DNA from: Humibacter albus DSM 18994
GTDB taxonomy: Bacteria > Actinomycetota > Actinomycetes > Actinomycetales > Microbacteriaceae
Assembly (NCBI RefSeq): GCF_000421825.1
Contig: NZ_ATXT01000013.1
Span: forward strand, 186,001 to 250,000
Reading direction: 5' to 3'
DNA: 64,000 nt
A program made the position numbers and the translations under genes. Positions within the stretch are counted from its first letter, which is position 1; each line of letters starts with the position of its first letter. Positions 1-8,710 of the stretch are shown one piece after another. The notes beneath the pieces were generated by a model, which ran no database searches, had not been told where the DNA came from, and saw only the letters and a program-made list of their open reading frames with translations.

Positions 1-4
1 ATCC

Positions 5-991
5 ATGACGCACGACAGGCCGCTGCTTCTGGCACTCCGCGCCCTCAAGCTCGGCGATCTCCTCGTCGCCGTTCCCGCTCTGAAAGGGTTGGCGCGCACG
101 TTCGGCGATCACGAGCTGCTGCTCGCCGCCCCGGCCTGGCTCGATCCGATCGCGCGGCTCGTCCCCGGGCTCGGAGGTCTTCTTCCCACCAGCGGGCTCG
201 ACGAGCCGCTCTCGATCGACGCCGGAGTCGTCGACATCGCCGCGAACCTGCACGGCAACGGGCCGGAGAGCCGCGCGCGGATCTCGGCGCTCGACGCCCG
301 CCTCGTGATCCAGCACGCCGCAGAACACCGCTCCGATCCCCGGGAACCGTGCTGGCTCGACGGCATCCAGGAGCGCCGGCGCTGGGTGCGACTGGTCAAC
401 GCGTTCGGGGCGGATGCCCGTGAGAACGATGTCGCGATCCTCACCCCCCGAACGTCCCCGCCTCTCGCCGGCGCCGTGGTCGTGCACGTCGGCGCGTTCT
501 ACGGTTCGCGGCAGTGGCCTGTCGAGCGCTTCGCCGAGGTCGCCGCCACGCTCGCCGGAGAGGGAGAACGGGTCGTGGTGACGGGGAGCGAGGCGGATCG
601 TGGACGCGCGATGGGCGTCGTGGAGCAGGCCGGACTGCCGTCCTCCGCGCTGTACGCCGGTGCGCTCGGCCTGGACGAGCTCGCGGCGCTCGTCTCCGCG
701 GCCCGGCTCGTGATCAGCGCAGACACGGGGGTCGCGCACCTGGCATCCGCGTACCGACGTCCGTCGGTGATCGTCTTCGGGCCGGCCCCCGTCGAAGAGT
801 GGGGTCCCCCTCCGGGCCCGCACATCGCGCTCACCGACGCCGCGCTCCGCCACGGAGACGCCTTCGCCGACGCGCCGGATCCGGCGCTGCTGGCCGTTAC
901 CGCACATGACGTGCTGGATGCGTCGCGGGGCCTGCTGGCGGCATCCGAAAGCATCGCGATGTCGGTGCCGTCGCGTTCGGCCACCCGATGA
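5..991 (+). CDS. GT9-family glycosyltransferase (heptosyltransferase-like)
   Basis: 328 aa. Predicted glycosyltransferase of the GT9 (ADP-heptose:LPS heptosyltransferase-like) fold. The N-terminal segment LRALKLGDLLVAVPALKGL is the typical first Rossmann strand and helix of the family; the C-terminal half has HVGAFYGSRQWP followed by ISADTGVAHLASAY and VIVFGPA, the nucleotide-sugar-binding signature. Actinobacteria make no LPS, so the acceptor is probably a cell-envelope or exopolysaccharide glycan (inference). The ATG lies only 4 bases from the window edge, so a start further upstream cannot be excluded. Its stop codon abuts the stop codon of the convergent sigma-factor gene without a spacer. 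Confidence 0.85.
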   Translation: MTHDRPLLLALRALKLGDLLVAVPALKGLARTFGDHELLLAAPAWLDPIARLVPGLGGLLPTSGLDEPLSIDAGVVDIAANLHGNGPESRARISALDARLVIQHAAEHRSDPREPCWLDGIQERRRWVRLVNAFGADARENDVAILTPRTSPPLAGAVVVHVGAFYGSRQWPVERFAEVAATLAGEGERVVVTGSEADRGRAMGVVEQAGLPSSALYAGALGLDELAALVSAARLVISADTGVAHLASAYRRPSVIVFGPAPVEEWGPPPGPHIALTDAALRHGDAFADAPDPALLAVTAHDVLDASRGLLAASESIAMSVPSRSATR

Positions 992-1819
992 TCACGCGGC
1001 GACCGGCTGTTCGCGCAGCAACTCCCGCAGTCGCGCCAGCGTGGAGACGAGGAGCCGGGAGACCTGCATCTGCGTGACGCCGATCTCGCGGGCGATCTCC
1101 GACTGCGTGCGCTCTTCGTAGAACCGGCGGAAGATGATGAGGCGCTCGCGCGGCGCGAGTGCACGGCACGCCGCACGCAATGCCTGCACGCGTTCGGCCT
1201 GCTCGAGCGTGCCGTCCGACGACGGCAGCATGTCGGCGAAGGTGCCGCGCTCGCCCTCGGTCGCGAGCGGCGCATCCAGAGACACCGGATGCATGGCGCC
1301 GCCGCAATCGACCGCTTCCTCCACGCGTCTCTCGCTCTGGCCGAGGCAGCCGGCCAGCTCCGCCGAGGTGGGCTCTCTCCCCAGCTGCTGCGCCAGGCGC
1401 GGCGATTCTTTCGCGACCGCCGATCGAAGCTCCTGCAACGAACGGGGCGGCCGCACGAACCACGAGTCGTCGCGGAAGTGGCGTTTGATCTCCCCGGCGA
1501 TCGTGGGCACGGCGAACGATGCGAACTCCTCCGTGCGTTCCGGGTCGAAGCGGGCCACCGCCTTGACCAGCCCGACGTAGGCGACCTGGCGGAGGTCGTC
1601 GGCATCCTGCCGTCGGCCGAGGTACCGGTGCGCGATCGCGTCGGCGAGCGAGAGGTGATCGAGCACGAGTGACCGGCGAGTCTCTTTGAGGCGGTCGGAG
1701 TCCTGCCGATGCATGCGCCGGAATCGCTCACTCGGGCGAGGACGGATGACATCGCTCGCCGCGGTCAGCTGCGGAAGGACTGTTCGGCTGGAACGTCGAG
1801 GCGGCATGGCTTTTCTCAT
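992..1819 (-). CDS. RNA polymerase sigma factor, SigB/SigF/SigG type
   Basis: 275 aa, close to the usual 260 aa of this class. Region 2 is seen in LVLDHLSLADAIAHRYLG..DADDLRQVAYVGLVKAVARFDP and the following TIAGEIKRHFRD segment that melts and reads the -10 element. Region 3 is LGREPTSAELA, and region 4 is LAPRERLIIFRRFYEERTQSEIAREIGVTQMQVSRLL, the -35-reading helix-turn-helix. This class drives general stress responses in actinobacteria and is normally held by an anti-sigma factor; no anti-sigma or anti-anti-sigma gene is adjacent here. ATG codons at 1819 and 1807 are both possible starts, neither with a strong ribosome site. A stress-type gene set sharing an upstream box follows, so this factor may control it (inference). 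Confidence 0.88.
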   Translation of the reverse strand: MRKAMPPRRSSRTVLPQLTAASDVIRPRPSERFRRMHRQDSDRLKETRRSLVLDHLSLADAIAHRYLGRRQDADDLRQVAYVGLVKAVARFDPERTEEFASFAVPTIAGEIKRHFRDDSWFVRPPRSLQELRSAVAKESPRLAQQLGREPTSAELAGCLGQSERRVEEAVDCGGAMHPVSLDAPLATEGERGTFADMLPSSDGTLEQAERVQALRAACRALAPRERLIIFRRFYEERTQSEIAREIGVTQMQVSRLLVSTLARLRELLREQPVAA

Positions 1820-2020
1820 TTCGTTCTGCGTGGCATCACGCGTGTGCCACGCCGATGGGGGAGCCGGAAGTACCGGCAGTTCGACGCAAACACCGAGCAG
1901 GTGTGGAAAGAAGTGGTTGCCAAGGAGAAGAAGCAGGAGTAGCAGTACGCGTCCCGAGTGGCACGGGCGCGCTCAGCGGTTCGAACGCCCGTCGCGCAAT
2001 CCGAGCAGGCACGGAGCTGT

Positions 2021-2027
2021 CAACCCC
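2021..2027 (+). promoter_or_regulatory. CAACCCC box upstream of CBS gene
   Basis: The core CAACCCC sits in the wider context TGTCAACCCCTGCAC, 85 bp before the CBS-domain start codon. It is one of ten boxes in sense orientation in the first 19 kb. What binds it is unknown. Confidence 0.5.
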
Positions 2028-2112
2028 TGCACCTCGAGAACCGCCGCGCGCAACATCGCTGACGAATCGCAACACACTCTCGGCCGACCCGGCCCGCGAG
2101 GAAGTGGAGACC

Positions 2113-2526
2113 ATGACCACCGTCAGCGAAATCATGAGCAGCGATGTCGCCTGCATTGCGGAGTCCGACACGCTCGAGAAGGCGGCCCGTGTCATGGCCG
2201 ATCTGAGCGTGGGCGCGGTGCCGATCTGCGACGACCAGGGCAATCCGGTCGGTATCGTCACCGATCGGGACATCGTCGTCAGCTGCATCGCGACCGGAGG
2301 GGACCCCACGACGACCACGGCGGAGGGCTTCGTCGGAGACCTCGTCTCGGTCGCCGCCCAGGACGACATCGAGGACGCGCTCGAAGAGATGCAGGAGAAC
2401 CAGGTGCGTCGAGTACTGGTTTTCGACGGCGGCGCCTTCGCAGGCATCCTCAGCCAGGCGGATGTCGCGCTCGCCGCGACGTCGGAGGACACGGGCCGCA
2501 CCGTCGCCGCGGTCTCGATGTCGTGA
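2113..2526 (+). CDS. CBS-domain protein (tandem CBS pair)
   Basis: 137 aa made of two CBS motifs, roughly residues 8-60 (MSSDVACIAESDTLEKAARVM, then VGIVTDRDIV) and 75-130 (RRVLVFDGGAFAGILSQADVALA). CBS pairs bind adenosyl ligands such as AMP, ATP or SAM and act as energy or stress sensors. In many actinobacteria such stand-alone proteins belong to stress or dormancy regulons. The ATG at 2113 was chosen because GAGGAAGTGGAG lies just upstream and the protein then begins at the CBS domain; longer in-frame starts add only low-complexity residues. A CAACCCC box lies upstream. The small membrane protein gene follows after 4 bp, so the two are probably co-transcribed. Confidence 0.85.
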   Translation: MTTVSEIMSSDVACIAESDTLEKAARVMADLSVGAVPICDDQGNPVGIVTDRDIVVSCIATGGDPTTTTAEGFVGDLVSVAAQDDIEDALEEMQENQVRRVLVFDGGAFAGILSQADVALAATSEDTGRTVAAVSMS

Positions 2527-2530
2527 CGTG

Positions 2531-2851
2531 ATGGCTCGAGAAAACGCCCGGCGCGATCCGACGATGGTGCGAAACCAACCTGCCCTACGCACCTCGTCGG
2601 GTCGCGTCTGGTTGATCACCGGCGCGATCCTCGGGGCGATCTGCGCGGCGGTGCTGCTATTGCAGTTGCGGAACAGCGTTACCCTCGCGGTTCTCGGCGC
2701 CGTGGTCGTCGCGGTGCTCTACGTGGGGATCGTGCTCGTGCGCATCTTTCTGCCGCAGCCGCCGCGGCTCGTCGTGATCGCGTGCTTCTTCGCCGCGATT
2801 CCGGTGTGGACCATCATCTGGCTCATCGTGATCATCGCGCACCTGGCCTGA
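2531..2851 (+). CDS. small three-helix membrane protein
   Basis: 106 aa of unknown function. After a short basic N-terminus (MARENARRDPTMVRNQPALR) three hydrophobic stretches follow: WLITGAILGAICAAVLLL, VTLAVLGAVVVAVLYVGIVLV, and LVVIACFFAAIPVWTIIWLIVIIAHL. It starts 4 bp after the CBS gene and is probably in the same transcript. The last 20 bp overlap the 3' end of the convergent DUF2795 gene. No family could be recognised. Confidence 0.65.
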   Translation: MARENARRDPTMVRNQPALRTSSGRVWLITGAILGAICAAVLLLQLRNSVTLAVLGAVVVAVLYVGIVLVRIFLPQPPRLVVIACFFAAIPVWTIIWLIVIIAHLA

Positions 2852-3020
2852 ACGGCTGCAGAGCCTCGTGTACATCCGTCGCGCCCTGGAACGACCGATC
2901 GGGCAGGGCGCCGAACCGCTGGGCGGCCTCGGCGCAGCCACGGCGACGGGCCTCGCGCAGGAGGTCGTCTCTCGTCGCGGGATACTCCATCTCCACCAGC
3001 AGTGAATCCATCTCGGACAT
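2832..3020 (-). CDS. DUF2795-like small protein
   Basis: 62 aa. The run YPATRDDLLREARRRG..RFGALPDRSFQGATDVHEAL matches the conserved core of DUF2795, a small soluble actinobacterial domain of unknown function. The ATG at 3020 is preferred because GGAGGAG stands 6-7 nt upstream. An ATG 8 codons further up lacks such a site. The gene overlaps the membrane-protein gene tail to tail by 20 bp. DUF2795 proteins are often found near stress genes, which fits this neighbourhood. Confidence 0.7.
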   Translation of the reverse strand: MSEMDSLLVEMEYPATRDDLLREARRRGCAEAAQRFGALPDRSFQGATDVHEALQPFRPGAR

Positions 3021-3136
3021 CGTCGGCTCCTCCATCAACACCATGGCGTTGATTCTGCGATGAGCGAGTCAGAAGCAACGAGCGGTTGACACCGTGCGAG
3101 ACGCTGTGCGAGTGCCGTCCGACAGCGGCCCAGCGG

Positions 3137-3934
3137 TCAGATCGTGGCGACCGACCCGCCGTCGACTCGGTAGTTCGAGCCCACGACGAACGACGCCGCA
3201 TCGGAGCAGAGGAACGCGATGACGGATGCCACCTCGTCGGGTTCTCCGCGTCGGTTCAGTTCCAGGAACGGCCGCTCCTCGCGCAGGAACGACGCGATGG
3301 CATCCTCGATGCTCGTTCCGAGCTTCTCGGCGCGATGCTGCATCATCGCGTCGGTCATGGGCGTGTGGATGAAGGCGGGCGACACCGCGTTCACCAGGAG
3401 GCCCTCTGTGGCGTACGCCCTCGACAGGCCCTTCGACAGGGCGAGGACACCGGCCTTGGCTGCGCAGTACGGCAGCTCGTTCGCGTACGGCTGCACGGCA
3501 TCCTCCGAGCAGAGGAAGACGAGGCGCCCCCAGCCGCGGCGAAGGTCGGGCAGGAACTCGCGGGCCACTCGCACGGCACCGAGCAGATCGGTCTCGATCG
3601 TCTCGCGCCAGCCCTGATCGTCGATCTCGTCGAAAGAGCCCTGCGCCCCGGTGACACCGGCGGCGTGCACGACGATGTCGACGGGTCCGACGGCGTCCGC
3701 CGTCTGCTCGTGCAGTCGTGCGAGCGAACTCGTGTCGGTGACGTCGGCGGCGAACGCGTGCACGCTGCCGCTCGGGCCCGCCAGGCGGCGGGCCGCCTCG
3801 TCGAGGCGCTCCTGATCGAGGTCGGTGATGACCACGGTCGCGCCCTCGGCCAGGAGCGCCTTGGCGGTGGACCAGCCGATGCCGGAGTCGGCGCCGGTGA
3901 TGAGTGCTCTCTTTCCCCTGATTCCCAGTTCCAT
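3137..3934 (-). CDS. SDR-family oxidoreductase
   Basis: 265 aa classical short-chain dehydrogenase/reductase. The NAD(P) site is TGADSGIG near residue 12, NAG is replaced by HAAGV, and the catalytic pair is in LPYCAAKAG (Tyr-x-x-x-Lys). The C-terminus YRVDGGSVATI is typical. The acidic residue after beta-2 (ITDLDQERL) suggests NAD(H) preference (inference). Substrate unknown. The ATG at 3934 begins directly at the Rossmann fold (MELGIRGKRALIT) but has a poor ribosome site. It is divergent from the next SDR gene across a 161-bp spacer. Confidence 0.85.
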   Translation of the reverse strand: MELGIRGKRALITGADSGIGWSTAKALLAEGATVVITDLDQERLDEAARRLAGPSGSVHAFAADVTDTSSLARLHEQTADAVGPVDIVVHAAGVTGAQGSFDEIDDQGWRETIETDLLGAVRVAREFLPDLRRGWGRLVFLCSEDAVQPYANELPYCAAKAGVLALSKGLSRAYATEGLLVNAVSPAFIHTPMTDAMMQHRAEKLGTSIEDAIASFLREERPFLELNRRGEPDEVASVIAFLCSDAASFVVGSNYRVDGGSVATI

Positions 3935-4052
3935 GCGTTTCAGACAACGATGGCTCAGCGACGGACGCCAGCCGTTGCGCTGCAGCGCGTTGTGTGTTGT
4001 GCGTCGAGCTTCGTGCCCGCCCGGGCATCTGCACAACGCAACGCGGCCGGCG

Positions 4053-4059
4053 CAACCCC
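4053..4059 (+). promoter_or_regulatory. CAACCCC box upstream of SDR
   Basis: CAACCCCTTG, 36 bp before the ATG at 4096, in the spacer shared with the divergent SDR gene. The same spacer contains several GTTGTG/CACAAC and CGCAACGC/GCGTTG repeats between 3975 and 4090. Confidence 0.45.
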
Positions 4060-4095
4060 TTGTGGGCGCGCGGGCACCGGCGTTGCGTCGGTGAC

Positions 4096-4992
4096 ATGGT
4101 TGATACGCAATACATCTTCGACAACCCGGTCACCCGGTACCCCAAGGTCTCGCCGCCGCCCGAGGAGGTGCCGGAGCCGGGGAGCGACGCGGACCTTCGC
4201 CCGCCCGCCGACCACGGCGAGGCGAGCTACGTGGGGACGAATCGGCTGGTGGGACGCAAAGCGATCGTGACCGGCGGCGACTCCGGAATCGGAGCCGCCG
4301 TGGCGATCGCGTTCGCCCGTGAGGGCGCCGACGTGGCCATCGTCTACACGCCGGAAGAGGAGGAGGATGCCCAGCACGTCGCCGATCAGATCCGGGACGC
4401 CGGACGCAAGGTGCTCACGCTGCCGGGCGACCTCGTCGATCCGGCGTTCTGCACCGATGTGATAGCGCGAGCCGTCGAGGATTTCGGAGGTGTGGACATC
4501 CTGGTCAACAACGCGGGCAAGCAGGTCTTCTGCAAAGACATCGCCGAGCTGCCCGACGACCAGTTCGACCGCACCATGAAGACGAACATCTACGCGATGT
4601 TCCACCTCACCAAGGCTGCTGTTCCGCACATGCCCCCCGGGTCGACGATCATCAACACCACGTCGGTGCAGGCGTACCTGCCGTCGGACGTGCTCGTCGA
4701 CTACGCCACGACGAAGGCCGCGATCAACGCCTTCACGAAAGCGATCGCCGCGCAGCTGGCTCCGCGGGGAATCCGGGCGAACGCCGTCGCACCGGGGCCG
4801 ATCTGGACGCCGCTTCAGCCGAGCATGGGGCAGCCGCCGAAGAAGCTGCCCGACTTCGGCTCGCAGACGGCGCTGGGCAGAGCAGGCCAGCCGGCGGAAC
4901 TCGCGCCGGCTTATGTCTTTCTCGCCTCGCCGGAGTCGAGCTATGTCGTCGGTGCCACGTTGGCGGTCACCGGCGGGATGCCGACGCCGTAG
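4096..4992 (+). CDS. SDR-family oxidoreductase with N-terminal extension (YhdF/YghA type)
   Basis: 298 aa. It has the roughly 40-residue N-terminal extension (YIFDNPVTRYPKVSPPPEE..PGSDADLRPPADHGE) typical of the YhdF/YghA SDR group, then VTGGDSGIGAAVA, VNNAGKQ, and the catalytic VDYATTKAAINAF. The end, SYVVGATLAVTGGMPTP, is also family-typical. Related enzymes are annotated as glucose 1-dehydrogenase-like or general-stress oxidoreductases and often lie in stress islands. The ATG at 4096 gives the expected family length. The next gene starts 10 bp after the stop, so the two probably form an operon. Confidence 0.87.
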   Translation: MVDTQYIFDNPVTRYPKVSPPPEEVPEPGSDADLRPPADHGEASYVGTNRLVGRKAIVTGGDSGIGAAVAIAFAREGADVAIVYTPEEEEDAQHVADQIRDAGRKVLTLPGDLVDPAFCTDVIARAVEDFGGVDILVNNAGKQVFCKDIAELPDDQFDRTMKTNIYAMFHLTKAAVPHMPPGSTIINTTSVQAYLPSDVLVDYATTKAAINAFTKAIAAQLAPRGIRANAVAPGPIWTPLQPSMGQPPKKLPDFGSQTALGRAGQPAELAPAYVFLASPESSYVVGATLAVTGGMPTP

Positions 4993-5002
4993 GGACACGT
5001 CG

Positions 5003-5809
5003 ATGACGGAGCGCCAAGTTCAAGTCGCGAGCGGCGAACGGATCGGGGTGACGGTGCTCGGCGACGCCGCCTCGTCGCGGTGGGTGCTGTTCTGCCATCC
5101 GAGCCCGGGGGCGGGCGGGTTCGATCCGGACCCGCGCATCACGCAGCGATCGACGCTGAGCTTCATCTCGCTCGATCGGCCGGGGTACGCCGCGTCGGAG
5201 GCCTGGCTCATTCCGCCGCAGGCATCACCGCAGCGCTGGGCCGCCGACGCCGGCGAGTTCCTGGCGCAGTGCCGCACGGATGCGGAGTCGATCGGTCACT
5301 CGGCTTATCGTGACCTCGCGGTGCTCGGCTGGCGCGAGGGCTGCGTGTTCGCTGCGGCCATGGCTGCAGCGGTCGGCGACGTGCTCGCGGCCGCCGTGTT
5401 CGTCGAGCCCATGACGCTGCGCGAGGCCGCGCGAGACCTGCGCGACGACGACGTGTGGCGCGTGGAGCGCATCCTGCCGCCCGCTGCACACGACGAGGTA
5501 CCCGGCCTCTCCTCGCGGGTCGAGAGGATGCTCGCGGCCGCGCGCACGCAGGGAGAGGCCGGGCTGGATGCCGATCGGGCCGCCGTCAAGCAGCGCGTGC
5601 TCAACGAGAGCCTGGACGCCATCCGCGCGCCGTCGCTGATTCTGGCCCGCGACACGAAGAAGGGCAAGCGCTCCGCCCGTGCCTACGCGCGGCATCTGGC
5701 GCAGGCGCGCGTGGCCGTGACCGACGCGGCGGTGCCCATCGCCACGCACTGGGCGAGGATCGTCCGCTACCTCGAGCGCGACCACTCGCCGGGCGCGCCC
5801 GAGCGCTGA
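5003..5809 (+). CDS. alpha/beta-hydrolase-like protein, nucleophile replaced
   Basis: 268 aa. The fold is recognised from VLFCHPSPGAGGFDPDP (strand and oxyanion loop), FISLDRPGYAASE, and the nucleophile-elbow context DLAVLGWREGCVFAAAMA. In active relatives the elbow reads G-W-S-x-G. Here residue 111 is Arg (GWREG), so the catalytic serine is missing. The possible acid (ILARDTKKG) and base (ATHWARI) regions remain. It is either a non-catalytic binding protein or an enzyme with altered chemistry. It follows the SDR gene by 10 bp and ends before a 40-bp tandem duplication. Confidence 0.7.
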   Translation: MTERQVQVASGERIGVTVLGDAASSRWVLFCHPSPGAGGFDPDPRITQRSTLSFISLDRPGYAASEAWLIPPQASPQRWAADAGEFLAQCRTDAESIGHSAYRDLAVLGWREGCVFAAAMAAAVGDVLAAAVFVEPMTLREAARDLRDDDVWRVERILPPAAHDEVPGLSSRVERMLAAARTQGEAGLDADRAAVKQRVLNESLDAIRAPSLILARDTKKGKRSARAYARHLAQARVAVTDAAVPIATHWARIVRYLERDHSPGAPER

Positions 5810-5822
5810 CCGTCGCGACTGA

Positions 5823-5902
5823 AACGTCAGGGCTGGCCTTCGCGGCTTTACCGTCACGGCTGAACGTCAGGGCTGGCCTTCGCGGCTTTACCGTCACGGC
5901 TG
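5823..5902 (+). repeat. two perfect 40-bp tandem repeats
   Basis: Positions 5823-5862 and 5863-5902 are identical 40-bp units, each starting AACGTCAGGGCTGG and ending CCGTCACGGCTG. The preceding bases (CCGTCGCGACTGA, from 5812) look like a decayed half unit. They fill the space between two convergent genes, so they may stem from a duplicated transcription-termination region. No coding potential is evident. Confidence 0.85.
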
Positions 5903-5922
5903 ACCCTCGAGCCCGGGCGCGA

Positions 5923-6336
5923 TCACCGGGCGAAGTGCCCGCGGTAGTACTCGAAGACCCACCCCACGAGGCAGACGACGCCCACCGCGGCACCGATGAA
6001 GCTGATCCAGATCTCGGTGGCGAGGCCGAAGAAGAGCAAGAAACCCGATGCGCCGAGCAGAACGGGCCACCAGCTGTGCGGACTGAACTGGCCGACCTCG
6101 CCGTCATCGGCGTCAGGTTCCGCCTCGCGATGATCTTGCGGCAATCGCGGCAGCTGCCGTGCCGCATGCATGAGGTAGAACGCGACGAGGGCCGACAGCA
6201 CCGCACAGAGCGCCATGGCCACCGTTCCGGTCCACTCCACGTTGGCCCGGCTCCACCAGCCCCAGGCCGCGTAAAGCACCGTCTCGACGACGAAGAAGGC
6301 GCACAGCACCCAGAACAGCACGGCGTTCGCTCGCAT
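5923..6336 (-). CDS. ctaF: cytochrome c oxidase subunit IV, actinobacterial type
   Basis: 137 aa with four hydrophobic helices (VLFWVLCAFFVVETVLYAAW; TVAMALCAVLSALVAFYLMH; WWPVLLGASGFLLFFGLAT; WISFIGAAVGVVCLVGWVFEYY). Between helices 2 and 3 lies an acidic loop (REAEPDADDGEVGQFSPHSWWP). This matches the small CtaF subunit of actinobacterial aa3 oxidases, which packs against the catalytic subunits in the membrane. It lies 9 bp downstream of subunit I in the same direction. Subunits II and III are not in this window. Confidence 0.85.
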   Translation of the reverse strand: MRANAVLFWVLCAFFVVETVLYAAWGWWSRANVEWTGTVAMALCAVLSALVAFYLMHAARQLPRLPQDHREAEPDADDGEVGQFSPHSWWPVLLGASGFLLFFGLATEIWISFIGAAVGVVCLVGWVFEYYRGHFAR

Positions 6337-6345
6337 CGGCTCTCC

Positions 6346-8049
6346 TCATCCCTTGGCGGTCGGCATGGATCGGCGGGCGGCGGTGGCCACCTCAGGATGG
6401 TGTAAGTCGAAGGCGGGGGACTCGCTGCGCACCCGGGGGATCATCGTGAAGTTGTGCCTCGGAGGCGGACAGCTCGTCGCCCATTCCAACGATCTGCCGA
6501 ATCCCCACGGATCATCGACCGTGACCGTGGGGGCACTCCTCGAGGTCACGTACACGTTGAGGAAGAACGGAATCATCGACACCGCCAGAAGGCCGGCGCC
6601 GATGGTCGAGACCTGGTTCATCCAGGTGAAGCCGTCCTGGGGCAGATAGGTGGCGTACCGGCGTGGCATCCCGTCGACTCCGAGCCAGTGCTGGATGAGG
6701 AACGTGGTCTGGAAGCCGATGAACAGAAGCCAGAAATGCCACTTGCCAAGGCGTTCGTTCAACATTCGGCCGGTGAACTTGGGCCACCAGAAGTAGAAGC
6801 CGCCGAACATGGCGAAGACCACCGTGCCGAACGTCACGTAGTGAAAGTGCGCCACCACGAAATACGTGTCCGTCACGTGGAAGTCGAGCGGCGGCGAGGC
6901 CAGGATGACGCCCGTGAGCCCTCCGAACGTGAACGTCACGAGGAATCCGATCGACCACAGAAGCGGCGTCTCGAAGGTCAGGGAGCCGCGCCACATGGTG
7001 CCGATCCAGTTGAAGATCTTCACCCCCGTCGGGACCGCGATGAACATCGACATCAGCGAGAAGAACGGGAGCAGAACCATCCCGGTGGCGAACATGTGGT
7101 GCGCCCAGACCGTCATCGACAGAGCGGCGATCGCGATCGTGGCGTAGATGAGCGCCTTGTATCCGAAGACCGGCTTGCGGCTGAAGACGGGGAAGATCTC
7201 GGTCACGATGCCGAAGAACGGCAGCGTGATGATGTAGACCTCGGGGTGCCCGAAGAACCAGAACAGGTGCTGCCAGAGAATGGGTCCGCCGTCGGCGGCG
7301 GTGAAGACGGGCGAGCCGAGCATCCGCTGCGCGCCGAGCGCGAAGAGCGCCGCCGCCAGCAGCGGGAACGCCATGAGCACCATGATCGAGGTGATCAGCA
7401 CGTTCCACGTGAAGATCGGGAGGCGGAACATCGTCATGCCGGGAGCACGCAGCGTGATGATCGTGGTGATGAAGTTCACCGAGCCGAGGATCGTTCCGAA
7501 GCCGGCCAGGAGCAGCCCGAACACCCAGAGATTGCCGCCGTACCCCGGCGTGAAGGTCGAGGTGGAGAGCGGCGTGTAGGCGAACCAGCCGAACGACGCA
7601 GCACCCTGCGGCGTGAGGAATCCCCAGACGACCATCACATCGCCGAACGCGTACATCCAATACGCCAGCGCGTTGAGCCGGGGGAACGCGACGTCGGGAG
7701 CACCGAGCTGCAGCGGCATGATCACGTTCGCGAAGCCTGCGAAGAGCGGCGTCGCGAACAGCAGCAGCATGATCGTGCCGTGCATCGTGAACAGTTCGTT
7801 GTACTGCTCACGGGATTGCACGACCTGAAGCCCCGGAGCGAACAGTTGGGCGCGCATCACCAGGGCGAGCACCCCGGCGAAGAGGAACGAGACGAACGAC
7901 GTGATCAGGTACAGGTATCCGACAGTCTTGTGATCCGTCGTGGTGATCCACGCGACGAACAGATTGCCCTTGTGCTGCATCGAACGCCGGGTTCGTTCGA
8001 GCTGCGCGCGCTCGCGTGGATCGGTGCCGATCTCCTCCGTGACTGCCAC
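6346..8049 (-). CDS. ctaD: cytochrome c oxidase subunit I (aa3 type)
   Basis: 567 aa, catalytic subunit of the haem-copper terminal oxidase that reduces O2 and pumps protons. Metal ligands are all visible: His90 (MHGTIM, haem a), His268 with cross-linking Tyr272 (HPEVY, CuB), His317-His318 (WAHHMF, CuB), and His401/His403 (HFHYV, haem a3 and haem a). Twelve membrane helices are expected. The GTG at 8049 is preferred, 10 bp after the upstream stop; longer frames would run through the upstream gene. No strong ribosome site is seen. The locus has only subunits I and IV plus a small membrane protein, so it is probably a secondary oxidase copy borrowing subunits II and III. Confidence 0.93.
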   Translation of the reverse strand: MAVTEEIGTDPRERAQLERTRRSMQHKGNLFVAWITTTDHKTVGYLYLITSFVSFLFAGVLALVMRAQLFAPGLQVVQSREQYNELFTMHGTIMLLLFATPLFAGFANVIMPLQLGAPDVAFPRLNALAYWMYAFGDVMVVWGFLTPQGAASFGWFAYTPLSTSTFTPGYGGNLWVFGLLLAGFGTILGSVNFITTIITLRAPGMTMFRLPIFTWNVLITSIMVLMAFPLLAAALFALGAQRMLGSPVFTAADGGPILWQHLFWFFGHPEVYIITLPFFGIVTEIFPVFSRKPVFGYKALIYATIAIAALSMTVWAHHMFATGMVLLPFFSLMSMFIAVPTGVKIFNWIGTMWRGSLTFETPLLWSIGFLVTFTFGGLTGVILASPPLDFHVTDTYFVVAHFHYVTFGTVVFAMFGGFYFWWPKFTGRMLNERLGKWHFWLLFIGFQTTFLIQHWLGVDGMPRRYATYLPQDGFTWMNQVSTIGAGLLAVSMIPFFLNVYVTSRSAPTVTVDDPWGFGRSLEWATSCPPPRHNFTMIPRVRSESPAFDLHHPEVATAARRSMPTAKG

Positions 8050-8059
8050 AGTGCGACGC

Positions 8060-8389
8060 CTAGTGCCGGTGCTGGCCCGTGTCGTGCGGATCGTGTCCGG
8101 AGACTTGCTCTGAGCCTGGCTCGCCGGGGAGCGATCCGTCTCGCATCCGCGACGCCCTGCTGCGGCGACGAACAATGGCGATCACGATGAGCAGGATGCC
8201 GACACCGACGAAGGCCGCCGAACCGATCCAGACCGAGGACTCCCAGATAACGTGGTTCAACGCCGTGTTCTTGCCCGGCGTTCCCCACCCCAGGGTGATC
8301 ATGATCGCCAGGCCGATCACCGTCAGGATGATGCCCACCACCAGCAAGGCGATTCCACGGGTGGGTTTGGTCATTCCGGAGTCGGTCAT
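8060..8389 (-). CDS. small two-helix membrane protein of the oxidase operon
   Basis: 109 aa. Two membrane segments are clear: [24 protein letters not shown] and [20 protein letters not shown]. The tail is basic and then histidine-rich ([12 protein letters not shown]), which could bind copper or another metal (inference). The ATG at 8389 has GAAGAGA just upstream. It precedes ctaD by 10 bp, so it should be in the oxidase operon and may help assembly. No known family was recognised. Confidence 0.65.
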   Translation of the reverse strand: MTDSGMTKPTRGIALLVVGIILTVIGLAIMITLGWGTPGKNTALNHVIWESSVWIGSAAFVGVGILLIVIAIVRRRSRASRMRDGSLPGEPGSEQVSGHDPHDTGQHRH

Positions 8390-8571
8390 CAGATCTCTTC
8401 CCGTACGGGTGGTGCGAGGGGTGGTGCGCCCACGATGATGGGCGAGCAACGAGTCGCGCAGTTTCTCTTCCGGTCCTTCTCTTCCGTCCCGCGGGCCTTC
8501 CGTTCCGAGGGCTTCTCTTCACGCGGACGCGATATGTCCCCCGTTCTACGGAGAGCGTGCGCAACGCCACA

Positions 8572-8578
8572 GGGGTTG
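8572..8578 (-). promoter_or_regulatory. CAACCCC box facing the oxidase operon
   Basis: On the minus strand the context is CCTGTCAACCCCTGTGG, 183 bp before the start of the small membrane protein gene at 8389. This is the longest box-to-gene distance in the set. Confidence 0.35.
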
Positions 8579-8695
8579 ACAGGCATCCCTTTCGTCACCG
8601 ACCGCCTTCGTTGACAGGCCGCGTTTCGTCGCTGACCGCGTTTCCTCGCAGATGACGTATGCGCGCGCCGGGCCACGGTCCGAGTGCGCGCATGT

Positions 8696-8702
8696 CAACC
8701 CC
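8696..8702 (+). promoter_or_regulatory. CAACCCC box upstream of NRAMP gene
   Basis: Context ATGTCAACCCCTCTTC, 96 bp before the NRAMP start, just ahead of the 40-bp repeat pair. Confidence 0.45.
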
Positions 8703-8710
8703 TCTTCTCG

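Noticed and set aside
1844-1942. Small frame ending VWKEVVAKEKKQE upstream of the CBS gene
   Set aside because: Only a GTG start, no ribosome site, no family; it could be real but cannot be supported.
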